Shown here: positions 18,498 to 26,432 of the stretch, in pieces
How positions within the stretch are numbered: the stretch's first letter is position 1
Layout: each line of letters begins with the position of its first letter
Assembly: GCA_047633055.1 (NCBI GenBank)
Contig: JBLIEI010000009.1
Span: forward strand, 1 to 64,000
Direction: 5' to 3'
From: CALJFL01 sp047633055
GTDB taxonomy: Bacteria; Pseudomonadota; Gammaproteobacteria; Pseudomonadales; Halieaceae
DNA: 64,000 nt
Notes under the pieces: model-generated
Seen by the model: only the letters and a program-made list of their open reading frames with translations
What the model was told of the DNA's origin: nothing
Databases searched by the model: none
Position numbers and translations under genes: made by a program

Positions 18498-21400
18498 TCA
18501 GTGAAAATCCCGTGACTTTATTGCCAGTGACTCCAGCTCACTGGTGTAATCGTAAAGTGCGCCAGCAATAATGTGAGTAACGTTATCCTTGGTTTCTAAT
18601 GTGCCTTTGATTAGCAGTAATTTTCCGGTCATCAAGGCCTTCCTGAAATGTTGCTGAGTGCGCTGCCATACCACGATATTGCTGTTGCCAGTCTCGTCTT
18701 CCAGGGTTAAGAACAATACGCCTGAAGCGGTGCCCGGACGTTGCCGGCAGGTGACCAGACCGGCAATTCTGATGAAGCGGTTATTGCCGACGTTGGGCAA
18801 GTCTGCATAACGTTTGCACTGATTGAAGGGGTAGCGGTCGCGCAACAGGCTCATGGGATGGGCCCGCAGGGTGACGCCGGTGGCGCGGTAATCCGCCAAT
18901 ACTTCCTCCGCCACCCCGGGAGCGGGTAGTTGCACTTCGTCATTGAAGTAGCTGGCAGTCTGACACTGTTCTTCCTGTAATAAGGGTTTGGGTTGTTCCA
19001 GTGCCATAATTTGCCACTGGGATTGATGGCGATGGCCACTGAGCGATGCCAGGGCATCGGCGTCGGCCAGCGCTTCCATATCGCGTCGGTTCAGCTGCGC
19101 CCGCTGGCGCAAATCACTGATCTGGCGAAAGGGCGACTGGCGCCGTGCCTCCAGTAAACGTGTTGCGCCAGAGCGACTCAAGCCTTTCACGAGTCGTAAG
19201 CCCAGGCGTATAGGTGGCTGTTGCAGCGACCCAGAACGCGCATCCAATAGTTGGTGATCCCAATCACTCTGATTTATGTCGATAGGTAGTACCGCGACAT
19301 CCTGGCGGCGGGCTTCCTGTATTAATTGCGACGGGCTGTAAAACCCCATCGGCTGACTGTTCAGCAGGCCGGCGAAAAAGGCCGCCGGGTGATGGCGCTT
19401 GAGCCAAGCCGAGATATACGCCAGCAGCGCAAAACTGGCTGAATGAGATTCCGGAAAACCATAGCCGCCAAAGCCCTTGATCTGTTCAAACAGGCGGTGG
19501 GCAAAGTCTTTATCGTAACCGCGTTCAACCATACCGGTGGTCAGCTTCTGCTCAAAGCTGAGCAACTTACTGTTCTTGCCCCAACTGGTAATGGCCCGGC
19601 GCAGCTGGTCGGCCTCGCCACCGCTGAAACCGGCCGCGACCATGGCCAGCCGAATGACCTGCTCCTGAAAAATGGGTACACCCAAGGTGCGTTCGAGTAC
19701 GGATTTGATCGCCTCGCTGGGATAACTGACCGTCTCCAGTCCTTGCCTGCGGCGCAGGTACGGGTGCACCATGTCACCCTGAATAGGCCCGGGTCTAACA
19801 ATGGCGATTTGAATCACAAGGTCGTAAAAGCAGTTGGGTTTCAGGCGCGGCAGCATCGACATTTGCGCGCGGGATTCTATTTGAAATACTCCAAGCGAAT
19901 CAGCGGCCTGCAACATTTTATAGGTGGCCTGATCCTCCTTGGGGATATCACTGATAGTTTCAATAGCGGGTTGATACCGGTGCACCATCTGCAGACTCTT
20001 TTGAATCGCCGACAGCATGCCCAGGGCGAGAATATCTACCTTCAATAGCCCCATGGATTCAATGTCGTCCTTGTCCCATTGAATCACCGTGCGATCAGCC
20101 ATGCTGGCATTTTCCACCGGGACCAGCGTGGAGATGGGACTGCGCGTTATTACAAAGCCCCCTACATGTTGCGACATGTGGCGGGGGAAACCGAGAATCT
20201 CCTGTACCAGTTTATAAAACAGTTCGGCCTGCTGGCTGTGACTGGCGACCCCTTGTTCCTCAAAACGCTTGGCCAGGTCTTTGGTGCGATCCCACCAGGC
20301 TAGTGATTTAGCCAGGTCTTCGACAAACACCGGGTCCAACCCCAGGGCCTTGCCGACGTCGCGCACGGCGCTGCGTGAGCGATAGGTAATTACCGTGGCC
20401 GCAAGTGCGGCGCGGCGGCGGCTGTATTTGCGGTAGATATACTGAATAACTTCTTCGCGGCGCTCGTGCTCAAAGTCGACGTCGATATCGGGGGGTTCAT
20501 CCCGCTCCCTGGAAATAAAACGCTCGAGCAAAAGCGATATCTGCTCCGGTGATACCTCGGTAATAAATAGGCAGTAACACACCACTGAATTGGCCGCCGA
20601 GCCCCGGCCCTGACAAAGAATGTCCCGCTCCCGGGCAAAGTGAACAATGTCGTATACCGTTAAGAAATAATATTCGTAGTTAAGCTCTTCAATCAGTTGT
20701 AGCTCAGTATCAATACGTCTTTGTATCGCCGTTGATACACCCCGCGGCCAGCGGGTACGGGTGCCCGCTGCCACCAGTTCCTTGAGATAAGCGGTGGCGG
20801 TGTGGCCTCTGGGTACCACCTCTTCGGGGTATTCGTAGCGTAATTCGTCTAGGCTGAAGTTGCATCGATCGGCAATAATCAGGGTTTCGGCAAGCAGTGC
20901 TGGGGCATAGAGCTGCCCTAGCTTTTTGATCGTACGCAGATGCTGTTGGCTATTGGCCATTCGCCGTCGGCCCAACTGGCCGATACTGGTGTTGTGCCTA
21001 AGGGCAGTGAATACGTCGTGTAGGGGTTTGCGAGCGGCGCAGTGCATTAGCACGTTACCGCAGGCGACCATGGGCAGGTGTAACTCACAGGCTATGTCAT
21101 AAAGAGCCTGATAGCGTGTTACTTCGTTATTGCCCAGTAGATGGGTGACCCCCAGCCACAAACGTTGCTTACACAGCCTTGCCAACTGCAGGCCATAGGC
21201 ACGGTTGCTGTCATTTACTTCCCCGGGCAGCCAAATCAGTAAGCAGCGTTTGAGGTGAAATATCACATCGCGCAGGGTAACGCGATATTCGCCCTTGGGA
21301 CTGCGCCGCCTGGCCATACTGATCAGTCCCGACAGCTCACTGTAGGCCTCCCGCGAGGGTGCAAGCGCCACCAGACTAATACCTTCCTCAAGTCGGAGTT

Positions 21401-21596
21401 CGCTGCCAATAAGTAGCTTAAGCCCCGCCTCTTTGGCCGCTACATGGGCTTTTACTACGCCCGCCAGAGAGCATTCGTCGGTAATAGCCAGCGCGCGATA
21501 GCCCAACTCTGCGGCCCGCTCCACCAACTCGTGGGGGTGAGAGGCACCGCGCAGAAAGGTGTAACTGCTGAGGCAATGGAGTTCGGCGTAGGGCAT
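18498..21596 (-). CDS. dnaE2: Error-prone DNA polymerase DnaE2 (ImuC)
   Basis: Alpha-subunit-like C-family polymerase of the SOS mutasome, which with ImuA and ImuB copies damaged templates. The PHP domain opens with YAELHCLSSYTFLRGASHP, the DnaE2 signature. The polymerase core has CQGRGSAANSVVCY and the catalytic acidic motif PPDIDVDFEHERREE. Helix-hairpin-helix and OB-fold (GLVTCRQRPGTASGVLFLTL) domains follow. I start at the ATG at 21596 because homologues start MxYAELHC; an in-frame codon at 21623 would run almost to the LexA-type box at 21627. Length is about 1032 residues, normal. Here dnaE2 stands alone, about 16 kb from imuB. Confidence 0.95.
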   Translation of the reverse strand: MPYAELHCLSSYTFLRGASHPHELVERAAELGYRALAITDECSLAGVVKAHVAAKEAGLKLLIGSELRLEEGISLVALAPSREAYSELSGLISMARRRSPKGEYRVTLRDVIFHLKRCLLIWLPGEVNDSNRAYGLQLARLCKQRLWLGVTHLLGNNEVTRYQALYDIACELHLPMVACGNVLMHCAARKPLHDVFTALRHNTSIGQLGRRRMANSQQHLRTIKKLGQLYAPALLAETLIIADRCNFSLDELRYEYPEEVVPRGHTATAYLKELVAAGTRTRWPRGVSTAIQRRIDTELQLIEELNYEYYFLTVYDIVHFARERDILCQGRGSAANSVVCYCLFITEVSPEQISLLLERFISRERDEPPDIDVDFEHERREEVIQYIYRKYSRRRAALAATVITYRSRSAVRDVGKALGLDPVFVEDLAKSLAWWDRTKDLAKRFEEQGVASHSQQAELFYKLVQEILGFPRHMSQHVGGFVITRSPISTLVPVENASMADRTVIQWDKDDIESMGLLKVDILALGMLSAIQKSLQMVHRYQPAIETISDIPKEDQATYKMLQAADSLGVFQIESRAQMSMLPRLKPNCFYDLVIQIAIVRPGPIQGDMVHPYLRRRQGLETVSYPSEAIKSVLERTLGVPIFQEQVIRLAMVAAGFSGGEADQLRRAITSWGKNSKLLSFEQKLTTGMVERGYDKDFAHRLFEQIKGFGGYGFPESHSASFALLAYISAWLKRHHPAAFFAGLLNSQPMGFYSPSQLIQEARRQDVAVLPIDINQSDWDHQLLDARSGSLQQPPIRLGLRLVKGLSRSGATRLLEARRQSPFRQISDLRQRAQLNRRDMEALADADALASLSGHRHQSQWQIMALEQPKPLLQEEQCQTASYFNDEVQLPAPGVAEEVLADYRATGVTLRAHPMSLLRDRYPFNQCKRYADLPNVGNNRFIRIAGLVTCRQRPGTASGVLFLTLEDETGNSNIVVWQRTQQHFRKALMTGKLLLIKGTLETKDNVTHIIAGALYDYTSELESLAIKSRDFH

Positions 21597-21626
21597 GAGT
21601 GACCAGAGTGGTGCGTTCCACAATAA

Positions 21627-21642
21627 CTGTATGTATATACAG
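21627..21642 (-). promoter_or_regulatory. LexA (SOS) box of dnaE2
   Basis: CTGTATGTATATACAG matches the proteobacterial SOS consensus CTGT-N8-ACAG with an AT-alternating centre. It is 31-46 bases upstream of the dnaE2 ATG, where LexA binding would block transcription. The same kind of box precedes imuB and imuA. Confidence 0.9.
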
Positions 21643-21789
21643 TAGTCTGGTTTGAGCAGAAATCAAGGCTCAGACCCAATTTGATCGATGTACATGCCTG
21701 TTTGGGCGACAGGTGAGTGGCTGGATTTGACCGTTTCGCCCATCAAGTGACAGGTATAAATTGGAGTGATGCACAAGGAGGTGCTCACA

Positions 21790-22050
21790 ATGAAGACAGC
21801 CTACGTAACCGTTCACACAGCAGTACTCGCTACAGTCATTGCCAGCGCTTTTGTCTCCCCCGTAAGCCAGGCGCAAAAGATCACCGTGGAGGAGTGCCAG
21901 AAACTCAAAGACAAAATAGAGCGTTACGACAATCAGCGGCGCGCCGGTGGCTCGGGTAAGCAGATGGATGCCTGGAAACGCTCGCGCCGGGAGAGTGAAC
22001 GGGTATATAGCAAAAGTGATTGTTGGCGGTATGGACGGCGGTTGAAGTGA
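21790..22050 (+). CDS. Small exported protein of unknown function
   Basis: An 86-residue protein starting at the ATG at 21790, nine bases after AAGGAGG. A signal peptide covers about residues 1-27 (hydrophobic core TAVLATVIASAFVSPV, cleavage after SQAQ). The mature part is short, charged and has two Cys (EECQKL and DCWRYG) that could pair in the periplasm. I do not recognise the family. It is divergent from dnaE2 and its stop lies 56 bases before the integrase remnant on the opposite strand. Confidence 0.65.
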   Translation: MKTAYVTVHTAVLATVIASAFVSPVSQAQKITVEECQKLKDKIERYDNQRRAGGSGKQMDAWKRSRRESERVYSKSDCWRYGRRLK

Positions 22051-22105
22051 GAGATGAGCCGCGTAACTGTTCCGCTCCGGAGTGGGTTTCCACGATCACT
22101 ATCCA

Positions 22106-22252
22106 TCAGCCGGGCTGATCACGCCCATCGCCCATCGCCCCGCGATCGAGAACGTGGGTATAAATCTCCGTAGTGCGCACATCGTTGTGCCCCAGAAGTT
22201 TTTGGATTGTTCTTATACCGTAGCCCTTCTCAAAGAGCCGGGTGTACGTGGT
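22106..22252 (-). pseudogene. intI: C-terminal remnant of an integron-type tyrosine recombinase
   Basis: Reading leftwards on the minus strand, 48 codons end at a TGA (22106-22108). They contain RLFEKGYGIRTIQKLLGHND followed by VRTTEIYTHVLDRG. This is the end of the tyrosine recombinase catalytic domain with the conserved LLGH histidine and the nucleophilic Tyr in IYTHV; the wording 'GYxIRTxQxLLGHxDVxTTxIYTHVLxRG' is that of integron integrases. The frame is closed upstream by TAG (22253-22255), and I find none of the N-terminal 270 residues further right. The orientation, away from the plus-strand genes to the right, is that of an integron. It is a relic and cannot be active. Confidence 0.85.
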
Positions 22253-22255
22253 CTA

Positions 22256-22570
22256 AATTCATTAGGGAGTCTAGACGAGAAAGAGACACGAAGATTTTTC
22301 TATATGATGTACGAGCAACGCTCTCAACTACAGCAGGTGATGCATCTTTGAGAGCGAGAACTAATTCCTGAAATAGATTGCGAGGCTTGGCTGACGTACA
22401 CCGCTACGCTTCTGCGAACGCCCGGAGGTTCAAAAATGTGGCATCACTGTGAAATGGTCATCACTCCGACTGTGGCGTCCCTGATAAATGATTTCATAGA
22501 TGAAAATCCAACAGGGCCGTCCTTCACTGAGCTAATTCCAATTTTTAAGATAGACAATTCTGGTGCATAA
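22256..22570 (+). pseudogene. Broken cassette-like ORF with an in-frame stop
   Basis: One frame reads through from about 22256 to TAA at 22568-22570 with a single internal TGA at 22349-22351. Upstream of the TGA is DEKETRRFFYMMYEQRSQLQ; downstream is ERELIPEIDCEAWLTYTATL and later WHHCEMVITP. The continuity of amino-acid-like sequence on both sides suggests a gene of about 100 residues that acquired a nonsense change, or two short ORFs. I do not recognise the product. It lies directly between the integrase remnant and the first attC-like site, the position of a first cassette. Confidence 0.45.
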
Positions 22571-22571
22571 G

Positions 22572-22635
22572 CCGCCTAACAAGCACGGGAAAAAGGGCAG
22601 CCACATAGTGGCTTTCCTTGCCGCACGCGTTAGCA
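22572..22635 (+). repeat. attC-like recombination site 1
   Basis: Left end CCGCCTAACAAGCACGG, right end GCACGCGTTAGCA: the inner cores TAAC and GTTA are complementary and the flanking arms partly so. The centre holds a perfect GCCAC-ATA-GTGGC hairpin. Length about 64 bases is in the attC range. It follows the broken ORF by two bases and precedes the sulfotransferase by 40. Confidence 0.7.
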
Positions 22636-22675
22636 TGGCGGTATGCAGCTGTAACCCCAAAATGAAGAGGTCTTT

Positions 22676-23578
22676 ATGATTAGCATTTCCAGTCCAGTTA
22701 AAACCAGAGAGCTTCACAATCATCATTTTGATTCCACGATCTGGAATAACTTAAATTTTAGAGACGATGATATTGTTATTTCAACCTATGCCAAATCAGG
22801 GACAACCTGGGTGCAGCAAATCGTCGCTCAATTATTGTTCAACGGTGAGGAGGGAATGGAAGTGGCTGAAATGTCTCCATGGCTCGACCTGCGTGTTCCA
22901 CCGAAGGAGGTAAAGCTTCCGATGGTTGAGGCACAGACTCATCGCAGGTTTTTGAAAACGCATCTACCAGTTGATGCATTAGTCTTTTCTGAAAAGGCAA
23001 AGTACATCTACATCGGACGCGATGGCCGAGATGTTTTATGGAGCATGTACAACCATCACTCCACCGCAAATGAGACCTGGTATGAGGCTCTGAATGAAAC
23101 GCCAGGAAGAGTAGGGCCACCGATTGAGCCTCCGCCATTATCGATAACCCAGTATTACCATGACTGGCTAGACAAGGATGGTTATCCTTGGTGGCCGTTT
23201 TGGGAAAACGTTCGATCCTGGTGGACAATAAGAGACTTACCGAATGTTTATATGTTGCACTTCGCAAATCTTAAAAGCGATATGCCTGGAGAAATTCGCC
23301 GCATAGCCGAATTTATCGAAACCCCCATTGACGAAACAAAATGGGAGTCTGTATTACGCCACTGTAGTTTCGACTATATGAAAGAAAATGCCACAAAAAA
23401 CGTACCTCTGGGCGGCGCCTTTTGGGATGGCGGTGCACAAGCTTTCATTCATAAGGGAACGAATGGTCGGTGGCGCGAGGTCCTCAGCGAAGAGGAGGTT
23501 TCCAAATATGAGCGTCGTGCTGCAGATGAACTCGCTGGCGCCTGTGCGCGATGGCTTGCAACGGGTGAGTTCTCATAG
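22676..23578 (+). CDS. Sulfotransferase (PAPS-dependent, Sulfotransfer_1 family)
   Basis: Cytosolic-type sulfotransferase of 300 residues. The 5'-phosphosulfate loop YAKSGTTWVQQIVAQLL is at about residues 37-53, KTHLPVD near 98, the 3'-phosphate-binding YIGRDGRDVLWSMYNHH near 110-127, and a C-terminal KGTNGRWREVL equivalent to the RKGxxGDWK PAPS motif. The acceptor cannot be predicted. An AAGAGG precedes the ATG at 22676. It sits between attC-like site 1 and a truncated attC left half, as expected for an integron cassette. Confidence 0.92.
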   Translation: MISISSPVKTRELHNHHFDSTIWNNLNFRDDDIVISTYAKSGTTWVQQIVAQLLFNGEEGMEVAEMSPWLDLRVPPKEVKLPMVEAQTHRRFLKTHLPVDALVFSEKAKYIYIGRDGRDVLWSMYNHHSTANETWYEALNETPGRVGPPIEPPPLSITQYYHDWLDKDGYPWWPFWENVRSWWTIRDLPNVYMLHFANLKSDMPGEIRRIAEFIETPIDETKWESVLRHCSFDYMKENATKNVPLGGAFWDGGAQAFIHKGTNGRWREVLSEEEVSKYERRAADELAGACARWLATGEFS

Positions 23579-23921
23579 GAATGAGGCACAAAAAGAAAAT
23601 GCATAACAAACGCATGCCATCGGACGCGGCAGAGCCGCGCCGCTTGTGCGGGCTTGCCAGCGGGCGATCAGCCCTGGAACTACTACAACAAGGGCTACCG
23701 TTCCACCGCAGCCGGCGGCAACACCATCCCTATCAGTGCGCCCTACACCCGGGTGGAGCTCGACTAGATCAACACCGCGACGCTAGTACTGGGGTAAAGC
23801 GTAAGAAATAACCATAAAGACAAGCGATATCAAGGCTCTTTTCGGGGCCGTTGTTGATCTTTTATTAGTCCGTTATTGGGATATAACGGGCATCCTCCTT
23901 TTCATTTATCTGCGTGTTACC
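23579..23921 (+). other. Gene-poor stretch with half an attC and a gene fragment
   Basis: Just after the sulfotransferase, about 23600-23650 carries a typical attC left arm (GCATAACAAACGCATGCC) and a GCGGCAGAGCCGC hairpin centre, but no right core follows. Instead a GC-rich 34-codon open end (23663-23767, containing PWNYYNKGYRSTA and ending YTRVELD) abuts it, resembling the last part of an unrelated protein. The rest (23768-23921) shows no gene. It looks like a cassette junction that was cut and rejoined. Confidence 0.45.
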
Positions 23922-23980
23922 CTATAACAAGTCAAGCAAGCGGGGCCGCCTAACCGGCAGGCCATTTTAAAGGCGTTATG
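23922..23980 (+). repeat. attC-like recombination site 2
   Basis: Left CTATAACAAGTCAAGC and right TTTAAAGGCGTTATG give complementary ATAAC / GTTAT cores and partly pairing arms around a GGCC-rich centre (GGGGCCGCC ... CAGGCC). It is about 59 bases and lies 14 bases before the DUF393 start. Confidence 0.65.
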
Positions 23981-23994
23981 TTTCATAGGGTCTG

Positions 23995-24399
23995 ATGGAT
24001 AATCGACATATTGTAATATTTGATGGTGTTTGTAACGTCTGTAACGGGGCTGTCAATTTCATCATCAAGAGAGATCCCGAGGGGTTATTTGCATTTACAC
24101 CGATGCAAAGCGATCTTGCTCGCGAATTAATGGATAAGCACAAAATAAAAAATGTAGATATCGATACATTCCTACTAATTAAAAATGAGCAATGCTTTGT
24201 CTTCTCCAGTGCAGCGCTTGAGATAGCAAAGGATTTAACTGGCCTATGGTATATTTTCAATGTATTCAGGCTCGTGCCAAGCGCAATACGGGATTTTTTT
24301 TATACAGTATTTGCCCGTAATCGCTATGCTCTTTTTGGCAGGCAAGATACGTGCATGGTCCCAACTCAAGCAATGAGGTCGCGCTTTGTCGGTACGTGA
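23995..24399 (+). CDS. DUF393 thiol-disulfide-like protein
   Basis: A 134-residue DUF393 (YuxK-type) protein. It has the hallmark opening IVIFDGVCNVCNGAVNFI with a CxxC (about residues 11-14) and the DPEGLFAFTPMQS block. DUF393 members are distantly thioredoxin-like; their role is not established. Base composition is clearly AT-richer than the housekeeping genes. The ATG at 23995 starts inside the attC-proximal leader. Flanked by attC-like sites on both sides, it is a textbook-size cassette. Confidence 0.9.
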   Translation: MDNRHIVIFDGVCNVCNGAVNFIIKRDPEGLFAFTPMQSDLARELMDKHKIKNVDIDTFLLIKNEQCFVFSSAALEIAKDLTGLWYIFNVFRLVPSAIRDFFYTVFARNRYALFGRQDTCMVPTQAMRSRFVGT

Positions 24400-24453
24400 A
24401 CATAACAAGGCAAGCAACCGGCCAGTAAACTGCCGATTTTTTTGGCATTATGT
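24400..24453 (+). repeat. attC-like recombination site 3
   Basis: Left ACATAACAAGGCAAGCAACC pairs with right TTTTTTTGGCATTATGTGC (ACATAAC against ATTATGT, then partly along the arm). The right core is GCATTATG rather than GCGTTATG, so slightly degenerate. About 54 bases, starting at the stop of the DUF393 gene. Confidence 0.6.
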
Positions 24454-24480
24454 GCAAAATAAGTCAGGCGATGTGATCAA

Positions 24481-24948
24481 TTGAAAAATTTAATTATTAG
24501 AACAGCATTACCCAAAGACCAGGTTGCTTTACTTGCGATGGAACAAAAAGTGATTGAGGCAGAGCGACCGTATAATCATACTATAAAATCTAAAAATGCG
24601 ATTTACTATGATTTGGATAACTTACTTACAGATCGAGATTCCCACTTAGTGGTTGCTGATTTAAAGGGTGAAATTATTGGCTCTGGTTACGCTCAAATTA
24701 GAGAGTCGAAGAAGTCACTGAAACATAATAGACACTCTTATCTGGGTTTTATGTACGTTAAGCCAACGCGTAGAGGTCAAGGCGTAAATGGAATTATTAT
24801 CGAAAACCTCATACGTTGGAGTAAAGAACAGGGTATATCTGACGTATATTTAGATGTATATGATGACAATGATGCGGCCATTAGAGCTTATGAAAAAGTC
24901 GGGTTCTCTAGGTCTCTGGTTGAAATGACAATAAATTTAGGTGTGTAA
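24481..24948 (+). CDS. GNAT-family N-acetyltransferase
   Basis: A 155-residue GCN5-type acetyltransferase. The acetyl-CoA-binding motif A is PTRRGQGVNGIIIENLIRW (about residues 93-111) and motif B is VYDDNDAAIRAYEKVGF near the C-terminus. The substrate is unknown. No ATG fits, so the TTG at 24481 is taken as start. The gene is AT-rich and flanked by two attC-like sites. GNAT genes are among the commonest integron cassette contents. Confidence 0.9.
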   Translation: MKNLIIRTALPKDQVALLAMEQKVIEAERPYNHTIKSKNAIYYDLDNLLTDRDSHLVVADLKGEIIGSGYAQIRESKKSLKHNRHSYLGFMYVKPTRRGQGVNGIIIENLIRWSKEQGISDVYLDVYDDNDAAIRAYEKVGFSRSLVEMTINLGV

Positions 24949-24953
24949 TTAAG

Positions 24954-25043
24954 TACATAATAAGAAATTCAAACGGACTAAACTCAGTAGACTTTTCGCT
25001 TCGCTTTAGCCCACTCTACTTTTCCCGTAAATGAGCGTTATGC
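24954..25043 (+). repeat. attC-like recombination site 4
   Basis: Left TACATAATAAGAAATTC and right CGTAAATGAGCGTTATGCG pair along ACATAA / TTATGC and AATT-like arms. The centre GTAGACTTTTCGCTTCGC ... CACTCTAC adds a second stem. About 90 bases, beginning seven bases after the acetyltransferase stop. Confidence 0.7.
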
Positions 25044-25067
25044 GTCAAGAACGTATAGAAAGGAATA

Positions 25068-25316
25068 ATGATGAGCGATATTACCGTGGTTACTGAGTTT
25101 CTCGGTTGGTGTTTGATCATAAACTCCGGCGTCCTAGCCTTCGCAACCATTATGCTATTTTTCGCTGGAGGTCGGGCGAAGCAAATTCACAGTGAGCTGT
25201 CTAAGGTTCCAATCGATCAACTAAATTCTGAGTACTTCAGTTTCTTAGCCAACTATAAACTGGTCATTCTTGCTTTCAATCTTGTGCCGTATATAGCGCT
25301 CAAAATAGTGTTTTAG
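25068..25316 (+). CDS. Small membrane protein of unknown function
   Basis: An 82-residue protein with two predicted membrane segments: WCLIINSGVLAFATIMLFFA (about residues 13-32) and LVILAFNLVPYIALKIVF at the C-terminus, joined by a charged loop. AGGAATA precedes the ATG pair at 25068. Similar short two-helix proteins (the DUF6868-like group) occur widely in marine bacteria, but I am not certain of the family. It follows attC-like site 4. Confidence 0.7.
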   Translation: MMSDITVVTEFLGWCLIINSGVLAFATIMLFFAGGRAKQIHSELSKVPIDQLNSEYFSFLANYKLVILAFNLVPYIALKIVF

Positions 25317-25394
25317 AAAATCTTGTGCATCATACGCGTGTGTGACGTCAGCTTATATCGTACCAAATGACCTGATTCACTAAGAGAGACTTCT

Positions 25395-25427
25395 GCTACC
25401 GCGCGCCTGCTACCGCGCGCCTGCTAC
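25395..25427 (+). repeat. Short tandem repeat GCTACCGCGCGCCT
   Basis: The 14-base unit GCTACCGCGCGCCT occurs twice in direct tandem (25395-25408, 25409-25422) with a partial third copy GCTAC. It is GC-rich in an AT-rich stretch and lies 36 bases before the IS3 orfA remnant, so it may mark an old insertion junction. Confidence 0.6.
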
Positions 25428-25462
25428 ATTTAAACTGATGTAGAGGAGCATCAAAATGATGC

Positions 25463-25627
25463 ATGTTAAACACAGAAAAGGCCGTCAAGGATAGTCGCCG
25501 CAACGCCCGCCGGAAGTTTTCCAGAGAGGAAAAGATTCGCATTGTCCTGGATGGTTTGCGAGGCGAGTGCTCCACTGCTGAGCTATACCGCCGTGAAGGC
25601 ATCAATGCCAATCTCTACCATCTCTGA
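25463..25627 (+). mobile_element. IS3-family transposase OrfA remnant
   Basis: A 54-codon open frame from ATG 25463 to TGA contains RRKFSREEKIRIVLDGLRGE and then AELYRREGINANLY, the helix-turn-helix start of IS3-type OrfA proteins. It stops at the point where the family continues with a WSKEFLEAGKKRL-like stretch. No OrfB and no obvious terminal inverted repeats are present. This is a truncated, inactive insertion sequence. Confidence 0.75.
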
Positions 25628-25740
25628 AGCAAGCCGTGGCAGAGGTTTATCTGCAGGGTGTGACCTTGGACGACGTGCAGAGCGTCCGCAGCCAGTTTTT
25701 CGTAACGTTCTGCTACCTTGTGTCGTCCACACTTACAATA

Positions 25741-26150
25741 TTACGCAGCGTTGCCTGGGCGTGATCGAAAGCCAGGGGCCTGCGTATCTTCTAGTGTTTC
25801 AATTAAATCCACGCGTTGAATCAAATCGGCATATGTTTCGTCGATATAGACTGCATGTCGACCCATTTCCTCTTGGGTTTGAGCAGTAATAATGTTTTTT
25901 TCTGCTCGCGTTATCTTCGATAGATCTTGCTGAATTTTTCGCCGAGCTGCACTTTAGTTGCAGCAACATCCACGATGCTATTCATACTTTTATTAAGAGC
26001 GTCTAGCGCGTTAATACCCACCACCCCGACGCTCAGTATCGCAATAATCAGTGAGGCACTGATCATCGCCAATTTAATACCTATAGTTTTTTCCGGTTGA
26101 TGCATCATTCTAGGTTTTATTAATATCAATCCTTTGCTATCAACGCTCAC
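25741..26150 (-). pseudogene. N-terminal remnant of a methyl-accepting chemotaxis protein
   Basis: The minus-strand frame from about 26108 (MMHQPEKTIGIKLAM) has one membrane segment (MISASLIIAILSVGVVGI) followed by a four-helix-bundle-like start (LDALNKSMNSIVDVAATKVQ). It meets TAA at 25911. In the next frame the sense continues as RAEKNIITAQTQEEMGRHAV and ETYADLIQRVDLIETLED, then loses similarity and stops at 25741. A single frameshift in a 4HB-type receptor explains this. The HAMP and signalling domains are missing. Confidence 0.65.
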
Positions 26151-26260
26151 AAAAATCGTTTTATTTTAATATAGGGGCGTGTAATGTTTGACTAAGATGG
26201 CGGATATATGGTTATCATGGTGTAGGATAGGGCTTGGTCAAGCAAAACTGGCTGCGGTCT

Positions 26261-26297
26261 TAGAATAGACGCTCTAAAGAGCGTCCTTCGATTCTAT
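26261..26297. other. Nested inverted repeat in a gene-free gap
   Basis: TAGAAT ... ATTCTA encloses a perfect GACGCTCT-AA-AGAGCGTC palindrome. No run of T follows, so it is a poor terminator. The surrounding gap (26151-26432) between the receptor remnant and the HspQ-like gene shows no gene. Confidence 0.4.
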
Positions 26298-26432
26298 TGA
26301 GCGGCATCTTATTGCTGTGCTAGTGTGGCCTCGTACTATTAGTGATATTTTTCTTTTGTTCAGCGAAACATCGATACCGCATTGCGTTTTTAAGCTTCGA
26401 GAGAATCGCGCCAGTTGCGAACTATTCCAACG

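Noticed and set aside
22082..22351. Plus-strand open frame of 89 codons from 22082
   Set aside because: Its first half is the antisense of the recombinase remnant, which gives a far better protein; only the portion after about 22256 may be real.
25625..25720. Possible second transposase piece (LKQAVAEVYLQGV) after the IS3 stub
   Set aside because: Too short to assign; it fits either an IS3 OrfA with an internal deletion or an IS256 start, and neither is convincing.
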